NCBI RefSeq assembly: GCF_018598225.1
Contig: NZ_JAHESF010000013.1
Coordinates: forward strand, 1 to 64,000
Source: Chryseosolibacter histidinae
GTDB taxonomy: Bacteria; Bacteroidota; Bacteroidia; Cytophagales; Cyclobacteriaceae
Reading direction: 5' to 3'
Length of the DNA: 64,000 nt
Below are positions 43,732 through 55,200 of the stretch, piece after piece (position 1 is the stretch's first letter; each line of letters starts with the position of its first letter). The position numbers and the translations under genes were made by a program. The notes beneath the pieces are model-generated. The model was not told the DNA's origin and did not search any database. It was given only the letters and a program-made list of their open reading frames with translations.

Positions 43732-43761
43732 TCGACGAATCAACTTTTAAACACTAATAAT

Positions 43762-44514
43762 ATGAATACATTACATAATAAGGTTGCAGTTATTACGGGA
43801 TCTGCACGTGGATTGGGTAAGGCTATTGCTGAACGGTATGCTGCTTTGGGAGCGAGTATCGTTGTGAACTACTCAAGAGATAAGGCTTCGGCCGAGGAAG
43901 TGGTAAGCAATATTACGGCGATGGGCGCGAAGGTGATCGCTGTGCAGGCGGATGTCACGAAGGTGAAAGATGTGGAGCGGTTGTTCGCGGAAGCTAAGAG
44001 GGCTTTTGGCAGGATCGATATTGTGGTGGCCAATGCAGGCATCGAGCTGATCCAACTGCCGGTGACTGATTTTACAGAAGAACAGTTCGACAGGGTCTTC
44101 AGCATCAACGTTAAGGGCGCGTACTTCACGCTGCAACAGGCTGCCAGGGAGATCGCCGACAATGGCAGGATCATCTACATCTCTTCGAGCACTACCACCT
44201 CCCCTGTTCCCGGCATGGCCGTTTATGGCGGAAGCAAAACCACACCCAAATACCTGGTGGAGATCCTCGCCAAAGAGATCGGGCACCGCGGAGTAACCGT
44301 GAACTCGATCATTCCGGGTCCGGTGGAGAACACAGGCGTGTTTACGGAGATGGGAAAAGAAGACCCTTTTTACCTCGAGCTGCTCAAAGGATCACCGATG
44401 GGAAGACTCACCACAGTAAACGACGTTGCCGACATCGCCGAGTTCTTCGCCGGCGACCTGTCAGGATTCGTTTCAGGCCAGCACCTGCTGGTGAATGGGG
44501 GGTCGATTTATTAA
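43762..44514 (+). CDS. Short-chain dehydrogenase/reductase 2
   Basis: ATG 43762 gives 250 aa; an upstream in-frame extension runs through the repeat and is not real. The SDR motifs are TGSARGLG, NAG near residue 90, Ser in YISSSTTT and the Tyr-Lys pair in YGGSK. The C-terminus FVSGQHLLVNGGSIY is as expected for a FabG-like oxidoreductase. With SDR 1 it forms a tandem of related genes, which suggests duplication. Both might act with the AraC regulator upstream. The substrate is unknown. Confidence 0.9.
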   Translation: MNTLHNKVAVITGSARGLGKAIAERYAALGASIVVNYSRDKASAEEVVSNITAMGAKVIAVQADVTKVKDVERLFAEAKRAFGRIDIVVANAGIELIQLPVTDFTEEQFDRVFSINVKGAYFTLQQAAREIADNGRIIYISSSTTTSPVPGMAVYGGSKTTPKYLVEILAKEIGHRGVTVNSIIPGPVENTGVFTEMGKEDPFYLELLKGSPMGRLTTVNDVADIAEFFAGDLSGFVSGQHLLVNGGSIY

Positions 44515-44520
44515 AATACC

Positions 44521-44602
44521 GGTCGACAGTCCACCGTCCACGGACCACAGCCTTGAGGTGTGGACTTCCTGCTGTGGACTGTCGACCGTGGACTGCGGAC
44601 CC
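44521..44602. repeat. GTCGACAGTCCACCGTCCAC inverted repeat between convergent genes
   Basis: The left arm (44521-44550) is built of GTCGACAGTCCAC, CGTCCACGGACCACAG. The right arm (44572-44602) has CTGTGGACTGTCGACC, GTGGACTGCGGACC. The arms can pair almost completely to give a hairpin with a GC-rich stem and a 20-bp loop. It is between convergent SDR 2 and kinase genes, 6 bp and 2 bp from their stop codons. A degenerate copy lies at 6104-6200. Confidence 0.7.
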
Positions 44603-44604
44603 CT

Positions 44605-46719
44605 CTAACTAAGCTGGAGTTCCGTAGCTACCGCTACTTCTACTACCGGAGCCTCTTTCAACGGAAGCCGCACCACAAACCTCGCGAACTTATCGGGTAC
44701 GGATTCAACGGCGATGGTTCCCTCCAATGCTTGCACTGATTTACGAACGATATAAAGGCCCAGCCCGTTACCTTTCGATTGCTCATGTCCCTTGAAGAAC
44801 ATATCAAAGAGCCTGTTGTGAATGGCATTGTCAACGCCGATACCATTGTCGAGCAGGCTGAACTCTACCTGATCGCCTTTGATGGACGCGGTGAACTCGA
44901 TGCGCGCGTTTTCAGCGCCCTTCATCATGCTGTAGTAGATGGCGTTCTCGATGAGGTTGGCGAGGATCGCTTCGATCAGGTTCGGATAGGAATTGATCAT
45001 CAGGTCCCCGGGGCAGTCGATCACAAATTTAACCCGGTTGTCTTTTACGGTCTTGCTGTAGTTGTACCAGGTATTCTCCACAACCTCGAGCAGCGTGATG
45101 GACGAGAAATTGCTGGGCTGGTTGATCTCGCTGATGATGCTCAGCTTTTTCAGGAGCTTGTCCATACCGATGGTGGTCTGTACCACACGGTCGATCAGGT
45201 CCCTGGACTCTCCGCTGGAAAGATGATAAGCGATATTACAAAGACCGATGATCGAACACACCGGTGAACGCAGGTCGTGCGAGGCACGATACAGGAACGT
45301 GTCGAGCTCACGGTGTGCTTCGGCCAGCAGCTTTGTGCGTTCGGCCACAAGTCCTTCGAGGTTTTCGTTGATACGTTTGATCTCCGCATTGGCTTCCACC
45401 AGCTCCTTCTTCTGCTTCCTGAGCCTGATGCTGAACCTGACGAGGAGAACGATCAGGATGGCAAAAACACCGGCAACACCGAGGATGATCATCAGCTGCC
45501 TTCGGAAGACGCGTTGCTCCTCGAGTCGCTGTGCTTCACTTTCGGAAAGTTTATTTTCAAGATGTTCCAGGTTGAAGAACTTCTCCTTTATTCCGTCGAT
45601 GATCTGACGGTAGTCGTTCTGGTTTTTGAAGAACAGGCTTTCGTTCTGCCGCAGCAGCAGCTCCAGCAAAGTAAGGTCAGACAAGAGCCGGGCCCTGGTG
45701 GCGGCGTCCATGTTCTCAACACCTCCCACAAGCTTGTCCTGGATGAGCTTGATCTTCTGATCGAATTCCGTGCGCTGATCTTCCAGCATCTTTCCTTCCA
45801 GCCGCACCTGTTCCAGCAAATTCTTGATGTCTTCGGCCACCAGCGACGAGTCGGAGATCCGGCCGATGAAATTGGTCCTTTCCACCCGGATCACTGAATC
45901 CTCGAGCTGCTTCACCAGCGAGTTGAACTTCGCGTCGAGCTTCGCTTTCATTTCAGGACTCAGGTCTCTCATCTGGTAGTTCTTGAACACAGCGTAGAAG
46001 ACGGTGATCGACTGAATGGAATCGAGCATGGAAAGATCGAAGTTTTTAAAGTACTCTTTGGCTGCGGGCTTCGACGCCGCCTCACCCGCCTCACCCGGCT
46101 TGCTGCGCTCGCCACCCTCTCCACTGCGTGGAGAGGGATCAATCCGCTCCGCTATTAACACATTCTCTGTTTCAGATGTTTTGAGGCTGATGATGCGATA
46201 GCCGGGAATGCTGAACTGGGTTGCGGCGCCTACCTGTTCATCTAACGCCAGGGGCAGCTCGAATTTGCCCGACGCATTGCTGGAAACTGTTACTGTCTTT
46301 TTGCCGGCGTAGGTGATCTTCGCATTGGCAACAGCTGCGTTGCTCTTGTCTCTTACGAACCATGGTGTGACCTGGTAGCTCTTCTTCCGCACAATCACCT
46401 CCAGTGTGCCCTTGCTGTAATTCCAGGAGGCTGCTTCCAACTGGTCGTTGCTGAGGCGTACTGATTTTACGGGAAGGTCGCTGTCGGACAATTCGATGAA
46501 AGCAGAACCTTTGCTGCCAACGCTGACGAACTCGCGGCCATTGATGGATACCTCCACATTCTTCATGGGCTGCAGTTGCTGATCGAAGGTTTTGACCTGC
46601 ACCATGTGCTTGTCCTGGGCGTGCACGGTCGTTGCCATGCAAAGCAAAGCGCCCGTGAAGAAAAATATTGAATAGCGCGTAACGACGGCCATTAAGCGCT
46701 GCTGTACGGTTCGTTTCAT
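44605..46719 (-). CDS. Sensor histidine kinase with Ig-like/carboxypeptidase-regulatory-like sensor, last gene of the adhesin operon
   Basis: The product has 704 aa. Signal peptide about 1-34; a beta-sandwich sensory region (40-190) with two segments reminiscent of carboxypeptidase-regulatory/Ig domains (KSNAAVANAKITYAGKKTVTV). A helical periplasmic segment follows (220-405), then a membrane helix (409-431) and a coiled coil. His-481 lies in RASHDLRSPVCS, N-box LIENAIYY, G1 LDNGIGVDN and G2 GNGLGLYIV. Residues of about 191-217 (DPSPRSGEGGERSKPGEAGE) are encoded by an inserted repeat. The gene overlaps the TPR/PD40 gene by 4 bp (ATGA), so it is translationally coupled. No response regulator is adjacent, so the partner is unknown. 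Confidence 0.9.
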   Translation of the reverse strand: MKRTVQQRLMAVVTRYSIFFFTGALLCMATTVHAQDKHMVQVKTFDQQLQPMKNVEVSINGREFVSVGSKGSAFIELSDSDLPVKSVRLSNDQLEAASWNYSKGTLEVIVRKKSYQVTPWFVRDKSNAAVANAKITYAGKKTVTVSSNASGKFELPLALDEQVGAATQFSIPGYRIISLKTSETENVLIAERIDPSPRSGEGGERSKPGEAGEAASKPAAKEYFKNFDLSMLDSIQSITVFYAVFKNYQMRDLSPEMKAKLDAKFNSLVKQLEDSVIRVERTNFIGRISDSSLVAEDIKNLLEQVRLEGKMLEDQRTEFDQKIKLIQDKLVGGVENMDAATRARLLSDLTLLELLLRQNESLFFKNQNDYRQIIDGIKEKFFNLEHLENKLSESEAQRLEEQRVFRRQLMIILGVAGVFAILIVLLVRFSIRLRKQKKELVEANAEIKRINENLEGLVAERTKLLAEAHRELDTFLYRASHDLRSPVCSIIGLCNIAYHLSSGESRDLIDRVVQTTIGMDKLLKKLSIISEINQPSNFSSITLLEVVENTWYNYSKTVKDNRVKFVIDCPGDLMINSYPNLIEAILANLIENAIYYSMMKGAENARIEFTASIKGDQVEFSLLDNGIGVDNAIHNRLFDMFFKGHEQSKGNGLGLYIVRKSVQALEGTIAVESVPDKFARFVVRLPLKEAPVVEVAVATELQLS
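46090..46137. repeat. CTCACCCGGCT...GAGAGGG repeat inserted in the kinase gene
   Basis: CTCACCCGGCT (46090) to GGAGAGGG (46137) matches the intact element at 43674-43731 in order and spacing, including the inner CCCTCTCCAC/GTGGAGAGGG arms. It keeps the reading frame. The right end (ATCAATCCG) does not keep the GGGTGAGG terminal repeat, while CTCACCCGCC just before it is a partial extra left end. Confidence 0.75.
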
Positions 46720-48359
46720 TTTACTGTCTCATTTTCTGGTTCCTTGAAAGTGTCCTTGATAAGCACAATTTCATGTATGGTATGTTGTTTACGCTGCCTC
46801 GGTATTTCAAGGCTCACGATATTTTCGTCGTTGGCTTCATTCCTGACCTTCAGCTTATACATGCTGAAATACGGAATGGTGATGGTGAAATTCCCCACGG
46901 AATCAGAAACTGTTTCGTATACGGTGACGCCCCGCAGGTTGTCGATGAGATAAACTTTTGCATTGGGCATACTTTCCAGTGCCGACGAATCGCTCCAGCT
47001 ATGCTCCCTGTACTTCACCAGGCCTGTGATCTCGAGCGGATAGGATTGAAGGTCTACGTCAAATTCGTAAATATCGTCATCAACGCCTTTGCTGCCGCGG
47101 TTTGAAGAGAAGTAGCCATGTGTGCTCAGCGAGTCGATCACCAATCCGAACTCATCGAAGTTTGTATTTAGCGGGTAGCCTGCGTTCCTGGGTTCGCTGA
47201 AACCTGTTGTCGTGCTGTCGGACCTGAAGATGTCCAGTCCACCGAAACCGGCGTGTCCGTTAGATGAAAAATAAAGCACGCCGGAATGATGAAAATAGGG
47301 GAATACCTCATCGTAAGGCGTGTTAACAAACTCTCCGAGGTTCATAGGTTTTGTCCATTGACCATTTTTGTACGCAGACCAGTAAAGATCTTTTCCGCCA
47401 AAACCTCCTTTCATATCGGAAGTGAAGTACAGGACCTTGCCATCTTCCGTGATGGTGGGATCGCTGATAGAATAACTTGAACTGTTGTACGGAAATGCCT
47501 GGGTAACTTTCCAGACACCCGATTGTTCTGCCGCAAAATACAGCTGTAAAGTCCTTTCTCCATTGGCACCCGTGCTATTTCCCGTCGCTACGAACACCAT
47601 TTTATGTGAGCGGTCGTAAAAGGCTACGGGGCCGGCGTGGAACTTTGCGCTAAGCTCTTTGCTGAAGATGACGGGCTTACCATACCGGCGTGTTCCATTG
47701 CTTTGCGCGGATGTATCCTTATGAACAGGCGAATAGTAGATCCTGTAAAACGGCGCGTTGGAAGCTGCGTCGATCTTGCTCACCACCTGCACCTCCTTGC
47801 GGTTGGACATGAACACCAGTCCTTTCCCGGATGGAACAGCAGCAAGGTCACCATATTCCGAGTTCAGTGGCACCGGCCTCACCGCATAGTGAAGTGAGTC
47901 TTCGTAGAGGTATTTGATATTCGAAAGTTGCCAGACCTTCTTCAGCACGAGCTCATCATCCGGCACCTGGGCGAGATAACGCCGGTAACTGTCAATGGCC
48001 TCCTTGTAATTTTTAAGGCCGGCTTGTGCTTCGGCGTAGTAAAACTTATCGATGGCGGTAAGATTGTTGCCAGACTTCTGGTGCTCGTCATACACGGCGA
48101 TCGCATCCTGGTAGCGCCTGAGAAAATAATAACAACGGCCAATTTTCAGGGTAACTTCCCGCGAAGGTCTTTTCCTGGCAACATTCTCGTACAGTGCCAA
48201 AGCAGCTTTGAAGTTCTTCTTCTGAAAACGTTGATCCGCCATCTTCAGGTCACTCCTCATCAATGCAAAAACGGTCTCCTGGCACCGGCCTTGCGTGGAC
48301 GCTGCCGCCCACAGGAGCAAGAAGAACAATAAGACTTCGGTTCTCTTCTGGTCCATCAT
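46716..48359 (-). CDS. TPR and PD40 beta-propeller protein (PorE-like without OmpA domain)
   Basis: The product has 547 aa. Signal peptide about 1-26; TPR units (about 38-140, FKAALALYENVARKRPS, ALYENV, YKEAIDSYRRYLAQ). Four or more PD40/WD40-like propeller strands (about 165-425) carry ITEDGKVLYFTSDMKGGFGGKDLYWS, VLYFSSNGHAGFGGLDIFRS and STHGYFSSNRG. A C-terminal regulatory-like beta-sandwich (about 440-540, AKVYLIDNLRGVTVYETVSDSVG) completes it. The order TPR-PD40-regulatory is that of PorE/SprE-associated proteins, but the C-terminal OmpA-like peptidoglycan-binding domain is missing. It overlaps both neighbouring genes by 4 bp. It likely links the outer-membrane PorP partner to the kinase sensor (inference). 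Confidence 0.85.
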   Translation of the reverse strand: MMDQKRTEVLLFFLLLWAAASTQGRCQETVFALMRSDLKMADQRFQKKNFKAALALYENVARKRPSREVTLKIGRCYYFLRRYQDAIAVYDEHQKSGNNLTAIDKFYYAEAQAGLKNYKEAIDSYRRYLAQVPDDELVLKKVWQLSNIKYLYEDSLHYAVRPVPLNSEYGDLAAVPSGKGLVFMSNRKEVQVVSKIDAASNAPFYRIYYSPVHKDTSAQSNGTRRYGKPVIFSKELSAKFHAGPVAFYDRSHKMVFVATGNSTGANGERTLQLYFAAEQSGVWKVTQAFPYNSSSYSISDPTITEDGKVLYFTSDMKGGFGGKDLYWSAYKNGQWTKPMNLGEFVNTPYDEVFPYFHHSGVLYFSSNGHAGFGGLDIFRSDSTTTGFSEPRNAGYPLNTNFDEFGLVIDSLSTHGYFSSNRGSKGVDDDIYEFDVDLQSYPLEITGLVKYREHSWSDSSALESMPNAKVYLIDNLRGVTVYETVSDSVGNFTITIPYFSMYKLKVRNEANDENIVSLEIPRQRKQHTIHEIVLIKDTFKEPENETVK

Positions 48360-49288
48360 CGGGGTGACGTTACATTTGACCGAACATACCGGAACAGGTA
48401 ATTCACCATGATCTCATGCGATCCACTGCTCAGCCTCGAAATTTCACCGATCGGGTAATCATACGAATAGCCGAACTGAAGCTGTGGCGTGAGCTGGGCC
48501 TTGAGCAGAAAATCGATCGATTCCTGATTCCGGTAAGATAGCCCCAGCGTTAACACTTTCCGGAATACAAAGTTCATATTGATATCGAAAGAAACAGGCA
48601 CGCCCGCAAAATATTTGATCAGCACACTGGGCTCAACCTCCGTGGTCTCGTTGAGCGGGAGGCGGTATTTGGAGAAGATGAAAAAATTAACTTTGCTCAT
48701 CTGCACCGATAACGTATCATTCAGCTCGATGCGCTGCGGGATCAATTCAGGAGCGGAAACACCCCAATGGAACCGGGGACTTCTGAAGTACACGCCCATG
48801 CCGAAATCGATGAAAGTGTGGGTGATCAACGGATTGTACAGCTTCGGGTCGTTGCTGATGGTGCCTGCCAGCGAAGCGTAGTCAGACCTCCTGTTATGAA
48901 CACCGGCCTGCAATCCCATGGAGAGATACGACCTGTCGCCGGTCTTCAGGTGGTAGGCATAGTTTGCCATGGCATCCAGGTTCTTGTGAACACCGATCTG
49001 GTCATTGATCAGCGTCAATCCCAGGCCCATGTGCTTTTTACCGAACAGCGTATGCGCCGATAATGACTGCGTGGAAGGTGCTTTGTCAACACCTGTCCAC
49101 TGGGTGCGGTTGATAAAGGTGAGGCTCAGCGCTTCATCCGCCCCGGTGTAGGCGGGATTGATCACTACGCTGTTGAACATGTACTGGCTGAACTGAACTT
49201 TCTGCTGGGCAGCGCTACGCCATGCCGGTATCACCATCAGCAATACCACGGCAACTTTTACCAGCACAGCACCCAGTTCTTTCCTCAT
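48356..49288 (-). CDS. PorP/SprF-family outer-membrane protein
   Basis: The product has 310 aa with a signal peptide (about 1-27) followed by a beta barrel. The diagnostic N-terminal segment QFSQYMFNSVVINPAYTG is followed by a TFINRTQW segment, the second conserved block MGLGLTLINDQIGV and the C-terminal HEIMVNYLFRY. Family members are outer-membrane barrels that hold T9SS type B cargo (as SprF with SprB in Flavobacterium). The gene sits 1 bp after the giant type B cargo gene, which strongly supports a cargo-partner relation. Confidence 0.92.
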   Translation of the reverse strand: MRKELGAVLVKVAVVLLMVIPAWRSAAQQKVQFSQYMFNSVVINPAYTGADEALSLTFINRTQWTGVDKAPSTQSLSAHTLFGKKHMGLGLTLINDQIGVHKNLDAMANYAYHLKTGDRSYLSMGLQAGVHNRRSDYASLAGTISNDPKLYNPLITHTFIDFGMGVYFRSPRFHWGVSAPELIPQRIELNDTLSVQMSKVNFFIFSKYRLPLNETTEVEPSVLIKYFAGVPVSFDINMNFVFRKVLTLGLSYRNQESIDFLLKAQLTPQLQFGYSYDYPIGEISRLSSGSHEIMVNYLFRYVRSNVTSPR

Positions 49289-49289
49289 A

Positions 49290-52200
49290 TCATCGTAACA
49301 ATTCGATAAATCCGCGCTGCTCTACCACGGTGGCCCCCAGCTTCACGGAAATAGTATAGAAATATGTTCCGGTAGGAACAACACCACCGCCGGTATTGGT
49401 TCCGTTCCAGACCACATTCTCATTGTTGTAACCGGTAGCGCTGTAGACCACGCCTCCCCATCTGTCTACCACCACCACCTTATTGTTTTTAAACTTCTCA
49501 ATATTCTTCAACACCCACTGATCGTTGATGCCATCACCATCCGGCGTGATCACTTTGGCGATATCAAACACGATGTCACTATACGCAACGGTCACTTTGA
49601 ACACGCATCCGGCATAGGTGTTTCCGGCGCCATCAGTGGCCGTGTATTCAACCTCGGTTTCGCCCAGGTAAAATACATCGCCGGGGCGGTGAGACCCCTT
49701 GAGCGCTACAGCACCGCAGGGCGCAGCCGCTGTTGGCGGGATCCAGTCTACCGTGGCCTGCCCTGTCTCATCGGTGATGGCTGAAATATCTCCCGGGCAA
49801 CCTGAGATCACCGGCGAGGTCTCATCTACAACGATCACCCTGAATGAGCAGGAAGAAGTTTTTCCGCTCTGATCGGTGGCCGTGTAGGTAACGGTTGTGG
49901 TCCCGATGGGAAACACATCGCCTGAATTGTGATCGGCGGTGAAGCTTGCCAACGTGCAGTTGTCGGTAACGGTGGGTGATGTCCATGTCACTGCAGTTTC
50001 ACACGAGGTGCTGACGGTGGCGACAATATCCGCAGGACAGCCTGTGATCGCGGGTGCTGTGTCATCACCCACGGTAACGGTGAATGCACACGTAGCCGTA
50101 TTGCCTGCGCCGTCCCTGGCCGTATAAGTGATGACGGTTGTGCCTATCGGGAATGAGTCACCCGAGCTGTGATCGCCGGTGATGTTTACAGTGCCTGTGC
50201 AGTTGTCGGTGGCCACGGGTGTTGGCCACGTCACGACCGCCTCACACGATGCAGTGGCCGACACCGTCAGGCTCGAAGGACACATCGTGAACACAGGAGC
50301 CGTAGCGTCCCTCACCGTAACGGTAAATGAACAGGTAGCAGTGTTGCCTGCGCCATCGGTAGCCGTATAAGTGACTGTTGTAGTGCCGATGGCAAATGCA
50401 GCGCCCGGATTACGGTTCCTGGTTATATTCACCGTGCCACAATTGTCTGTTACCGTGGGCTCCGTCCAGTTAACAATCGCCAGGCATGACGCTTCCGCAG
50501 ATGCCGTGATGTTGGAAGGGCAATTGGCGAACACGGGAGCCACATTATCCACAACCGTGACCTTGAAGCTGCAGGTAGTGGTATTGCCCGCCGCATCCGT
50601 GGCAGTATAAGTCACCGTGGTTTCGCCGGGTGCGAATGTACCTCCCGGATTGTGGGTGCTCGTAATATTTACAGTTCCTGTGCAATTGTCTGTCGCCGTC
50701 GGGGCCGTCCACGTTACTGCTGTTTGACACGATGCATTGGCTGATACGGTCACGTCAGCAGGGCAACCTGCAAACACAGGAGCCACATCGTCTGCCACAA
50801 TCACTTTGAAGCTGCACGTTGAAGTATTGCCCTGCGCATCCGCGGCAGTGTAAGTCACGGTGGTCTCTCCGGATGAGAAAGTGGCACCCGGGCTATGCGA
50901 GCTGGTGACGTTTACTGTTCCGGGGCAATTATCCGTTGCCGTCGGGGCGGTCCATGTCACCACCGCCTGGCAGGAGGCAACCGCTGATACCGTAATATCC
51001 GCAGGACAGCCAGCGAACACCGGAGCCGTATTGTCTGCAACCGTTACTTTGAAGCTGCAGGTTGAAGTATTGCCTTTTACATCCGTTGCTGTGTAGGTCA
51101 CGGTAGTCTCGCCCAACGGGAACGTAGCGCCCGAAGTGTGGGTGCTGGTAACATTCACCGTTCCCGGGCAATTATCCGTTGCCGAAGGAGCCGCCCACGT
51201 TACAACGGCCTGGCAGGATGCACTTGCCGATACGGTGATATCTGCCGGGCAACCCGTGAACACCGGAGCAGTGTTATCGACCACAGTCACTTTGAAGCTG
51301 CAGGTGGAAGTATTTCCTTTCGCATCCGTCGCCGTGTACGTCACGGTAGTCTCTCCCGGCGGGAAGCTATCTCCCGAAGTGTGCGTGCTCGTGACATTCA
51401 CTGTTGCCGGGCAATTATCTGTCGCAGTAGGCGCCGTCCATGTCACCACCGCCTGACACGATGCATCTGCTGATACGGTTATGTCTGTGGGATAGCCTGC
51501 AAACACCGGGGCAGTATTATCAACAACGGTCACTTTGAAGCTACACGTAGCAGTGTTGCCTTTCGCATCCGTTGCTGTGTAAGTTACCGTTGTCTCGCCC
51601 AATGAGAACGTAGCCCCGGAAGTGTGGGTGCTGGTGACATTCACAGTGCCCGCGCAATTATCCGTAGCCGTTGGAGCGGTCCACGTTGCTACCGCCTGAC
51701 ATGAGGCATCTGCTGAGACAGTTATATCTGCAGGACAACCTGAGAATACCGGGGCCGTATTGTCATTAACAGTCACTTTGAAGCTGCAGGTTGAAGTATT
51801 GCCCTTCGCATCCGTTGCCGTGTAGGTCACTGTTGTCTCCCCTAACGCAAACGTAGCTCCGGAAGTGTGAGTGCTCGTAACATTCACTGCTCCCGGGCAA
51901 TTGTCCGCTGCCGTGGGGGCCGTCCACGTCACAACGGCCTGGCAAGACGCATCCGCCGATACGGTCATGTCTGCGGGGCAACCTGCGAACACGGGAGCGG
52001 TATCGTCTACTACCGTCACTTTGAAACTACAGGTGGAAGTATTGCCTTTGGTATCCGTCGCCGTGTAAATCACAGTTGTCTCGCCCAACGGGAACGTAGC
52101 GCCCGAAGTGTGGGCACTGGTAACATTCACCGTTCCCGGACAATTGTCTGTCACTGCCGGAGCCGTCCAAGTTACAACGGCCTGACATGAGGCATTCGCT

Positions 52201-55200
52201 GACACGGTCATGTCTGTGGGACAACCCGTAAATACCGGGGCAGTATTGTCTGCAACAGTCACTTTGAAACTGCAGGTGGAAGTATTGCCTTTTGCATCCG
52301 TCGCCGTGTAAGTCACGGTAGTCGCCCCTAACGGGAATGTAGCCCCTGAACTATGGGTACTGGTAACGTTGACCGTTCCGGGGCAATTATCGGTTGCCGT
52401 TGGAGCTGTCCACGTTACCACGGCCTGACACGAGGCATTCGCTGATACGGTCATGTCTGTGGGGCAGCCGGCAAACACCGGGGCTGTATTGTCTACAACG
52501 GTTACTTTAAAACTGCAGGTTGAGGTGTTGCCTTTGGCGTCCGTTGCTGTGTAGGTCACGGTTGTCTCGCCTAGTGAGAACGTAGCTCCGGAAGTGTGCG
52601 TGCTGGTGATGTTCACGGTTCCAGGACAATTGTCCGTTGCTGTCGGAGCGGTCCACGTTACTGCAGCCTGACACGAAGTGTTTGCTGAAACAGTGATATC
52701 AGCAGGGCAACCTGCGAACACCGGAACAGCGTTATCAACAACAGTTACTTTGAAGCTGCAGGTTGATGAATTCCCTTTGGCATCCGTTGCCGTGTAAGTC
52801 ACTGTTGTTTCTCCCAGCGGGAAGGTATTTCCAGACGCATGGGTGCTGGTGACGTTCACAGTTCCAGGACAATTATCCGTTGCCGTCGGAGCCGACCACG
52901 TTACAACGGCCTGGCAAGACGCGTCAGCCGATACGGTCATGTCTGTGGGACAGCCTGTGAATACGGGAGCGGTATCATCCACAACTGTAACTTTAAAGCT
53001 GCAGGTAGAAGTATTGCCTTTCGCATCCATTGCCGTGTAAGTCACAATTGTTTCCCCTGGCGGAAAGGTATTTCCCGAAGTGTGCGTGCTTGTGACGTTC
53101 ACCGTTCCGGGACAGTTATCCATTGCCGAAGGAGCCGTCCACGTTACCTCTGCCTGACATGAGGCATTCGCCGATACGGTCATATCGGTAGGGCAACCTG
53201 TAAACACAGGGGCGGTATTATCGACAACAGTCACTTTAAAGCTGCAGGTTGCTGAATTTCCCTTGGCATCCGTTGCCGTGTAAGTCACGGTGGTCTCACC
53301 TAACGGGAATGTATTTCCAGAATTATGAGTGCTGGTGACATTCACAGTTCCCGGACAGTTATCCGTTGCTGTCGGAGCCGTCCACGTTACTGCAGCCTGA
53401 CACGAAGTGTTTGCTGAAATAGTGATATCAGCAGGGCAACCTGCGAACACCGGAGCTGTATCGTCTACAACTTTTACCTTAAAGCTGCAGGTGGAAGTAT
53501 TGCCTTTCGCATCCGTTGCTGTGTAGGTCACTGTTGTTTCACCCAGCGGGAATGTGGCGCCGGGACTGTGAGAACTGGTAACGTTCACCGTTCCGGGACA
53601 ATTATCGGTTGCTGTTGGAGCCGTCCACGTAACCACCGCCTGGCACGAGGCATTCGCCGATACGGTCATATCCGCAAGACAACCTGCGAACACAGGAGCA
53701 GTATTGTCTACAACTTTTACTTCGAAGCTACACGTAGCAGTGTTCCCTTTCGCATCCGTCGCCGTGTAAGTTACCGTAGTCTCCCCTAACGGGAATGTGG
53801 CGCCGGGACTGTGAGAACTGGTAACGTTCACCGTTCCGGGGCAATTATCGGTTGCTGTTGGAGCTGTCCACGTCACCACCGCCTGACACGAAGCATTCGC
53901 CGACACGGTCATGTCTGTGGGGCAGCCAGAGAATACCGGAGCAGTATTATCAACAACAGTTACTTTAAAACTACAAGTAGCGGTGTTTCCTTTTGCATCC
54001 GTTGCTGTGTAGGTCACCGTAGTCTCCCCTAACGCGAATGTATTTCCGGAACTATGCGTGCTCGTGACGTTCACCGTTCCGGGACAATTATCGGTTGCCA
54101 TCGGAGGAGTCCATGTCACCACCGCCTGGCACGAGGCATTCGCCGATACGGTCAGATCCGTGGGGCAACCTGCGAACACAGGAGCTGTATTATCAACAAC
54201 AGTTACTTTGAAACTACAGGTAGACGTATTGCCTTTCGCATCTGTTGCTGTGTAAGTCACCGTAGTCTCCCCTAACGCGAATGTATTTCCGGAACTATGC
54301 GTGCTCGTGACGTTCACCGTTCCAGGACAATTATCCGTTGCTGTCGGAGCGGTCCACGTTACCACCGCCTGACACGAGGCATCCGCCGATACAGTCATAT
54401 CGGTAGGGCAACCACTCAACACCGGAGCGGTATTGTCAACAACCGTTACTTTGAAGCTGCACGTCGATGTATTGCCTTTCGCATCCACAGCCGTGTAAGT
54501 CACCGTAGTCTCCCCTAATGCGAAAGTATTTCCCGAAGTGTGGGTACTGCCCACATTCACTGTGCCCGGGCAATTATCCGTCGCCGTCGGAGCGGTCCAC
54601 GTTACCACCGCCTGACACGAGGCATTCGCTGAGACGGTAACATCCGTAGGACAGCCGGCGAATACCGGAGCGGTATTATCCACAACTGTCACTTTGAAAC
54701 TACACGTGGCGGTATTCCCTTTTGCATCCGTCGCTGTGTAGGTCACGGTCGTCTCACCCAATGCGAAAGTATTTCCTGAGGCATGGCTACTGATGACGTT
54801 CACCGTTCCGGGACAGTTATCGGTTGCTGTCGGAGCCGTCCACGTCACCACGGCCTGACACAAGGCATTTGCCGATACGGTCATGTCTGTGGGGCAACCC
54901 GCAAACACCGGGGCAGTATTATCAACAACGGTCACTTTGAAACTACACGTAGCGATGTTCCCTTTCGCATCCGTCGCTGTGTACGTCACGGTCGTCTCGC
55001 CTAACGCGAAAGTATTTCCGGAAGTATGGGTACTGGTAACATTCACCGTTCCGGGACAGTTATCTGTCGCTGTCGGAGGAGTCCATGTCACCACCGCCTG
55101 GCACGAAGCATCCGCTGATACGGTCATATCCGTGGGGCAACCTGCGAACACCGGAGCCGTATCATCCACAACCGTTACTTTGAAGCTGCACGTCGATGTA

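Noticed and set aside
43657-43761. Upstream extension of the second SDR gene to 43657
   Set aside because: The extra 35 residues come from the end of SDR 1 and the repeat; ATG 43762 places the Rossmann motif at the normal distance from the start.
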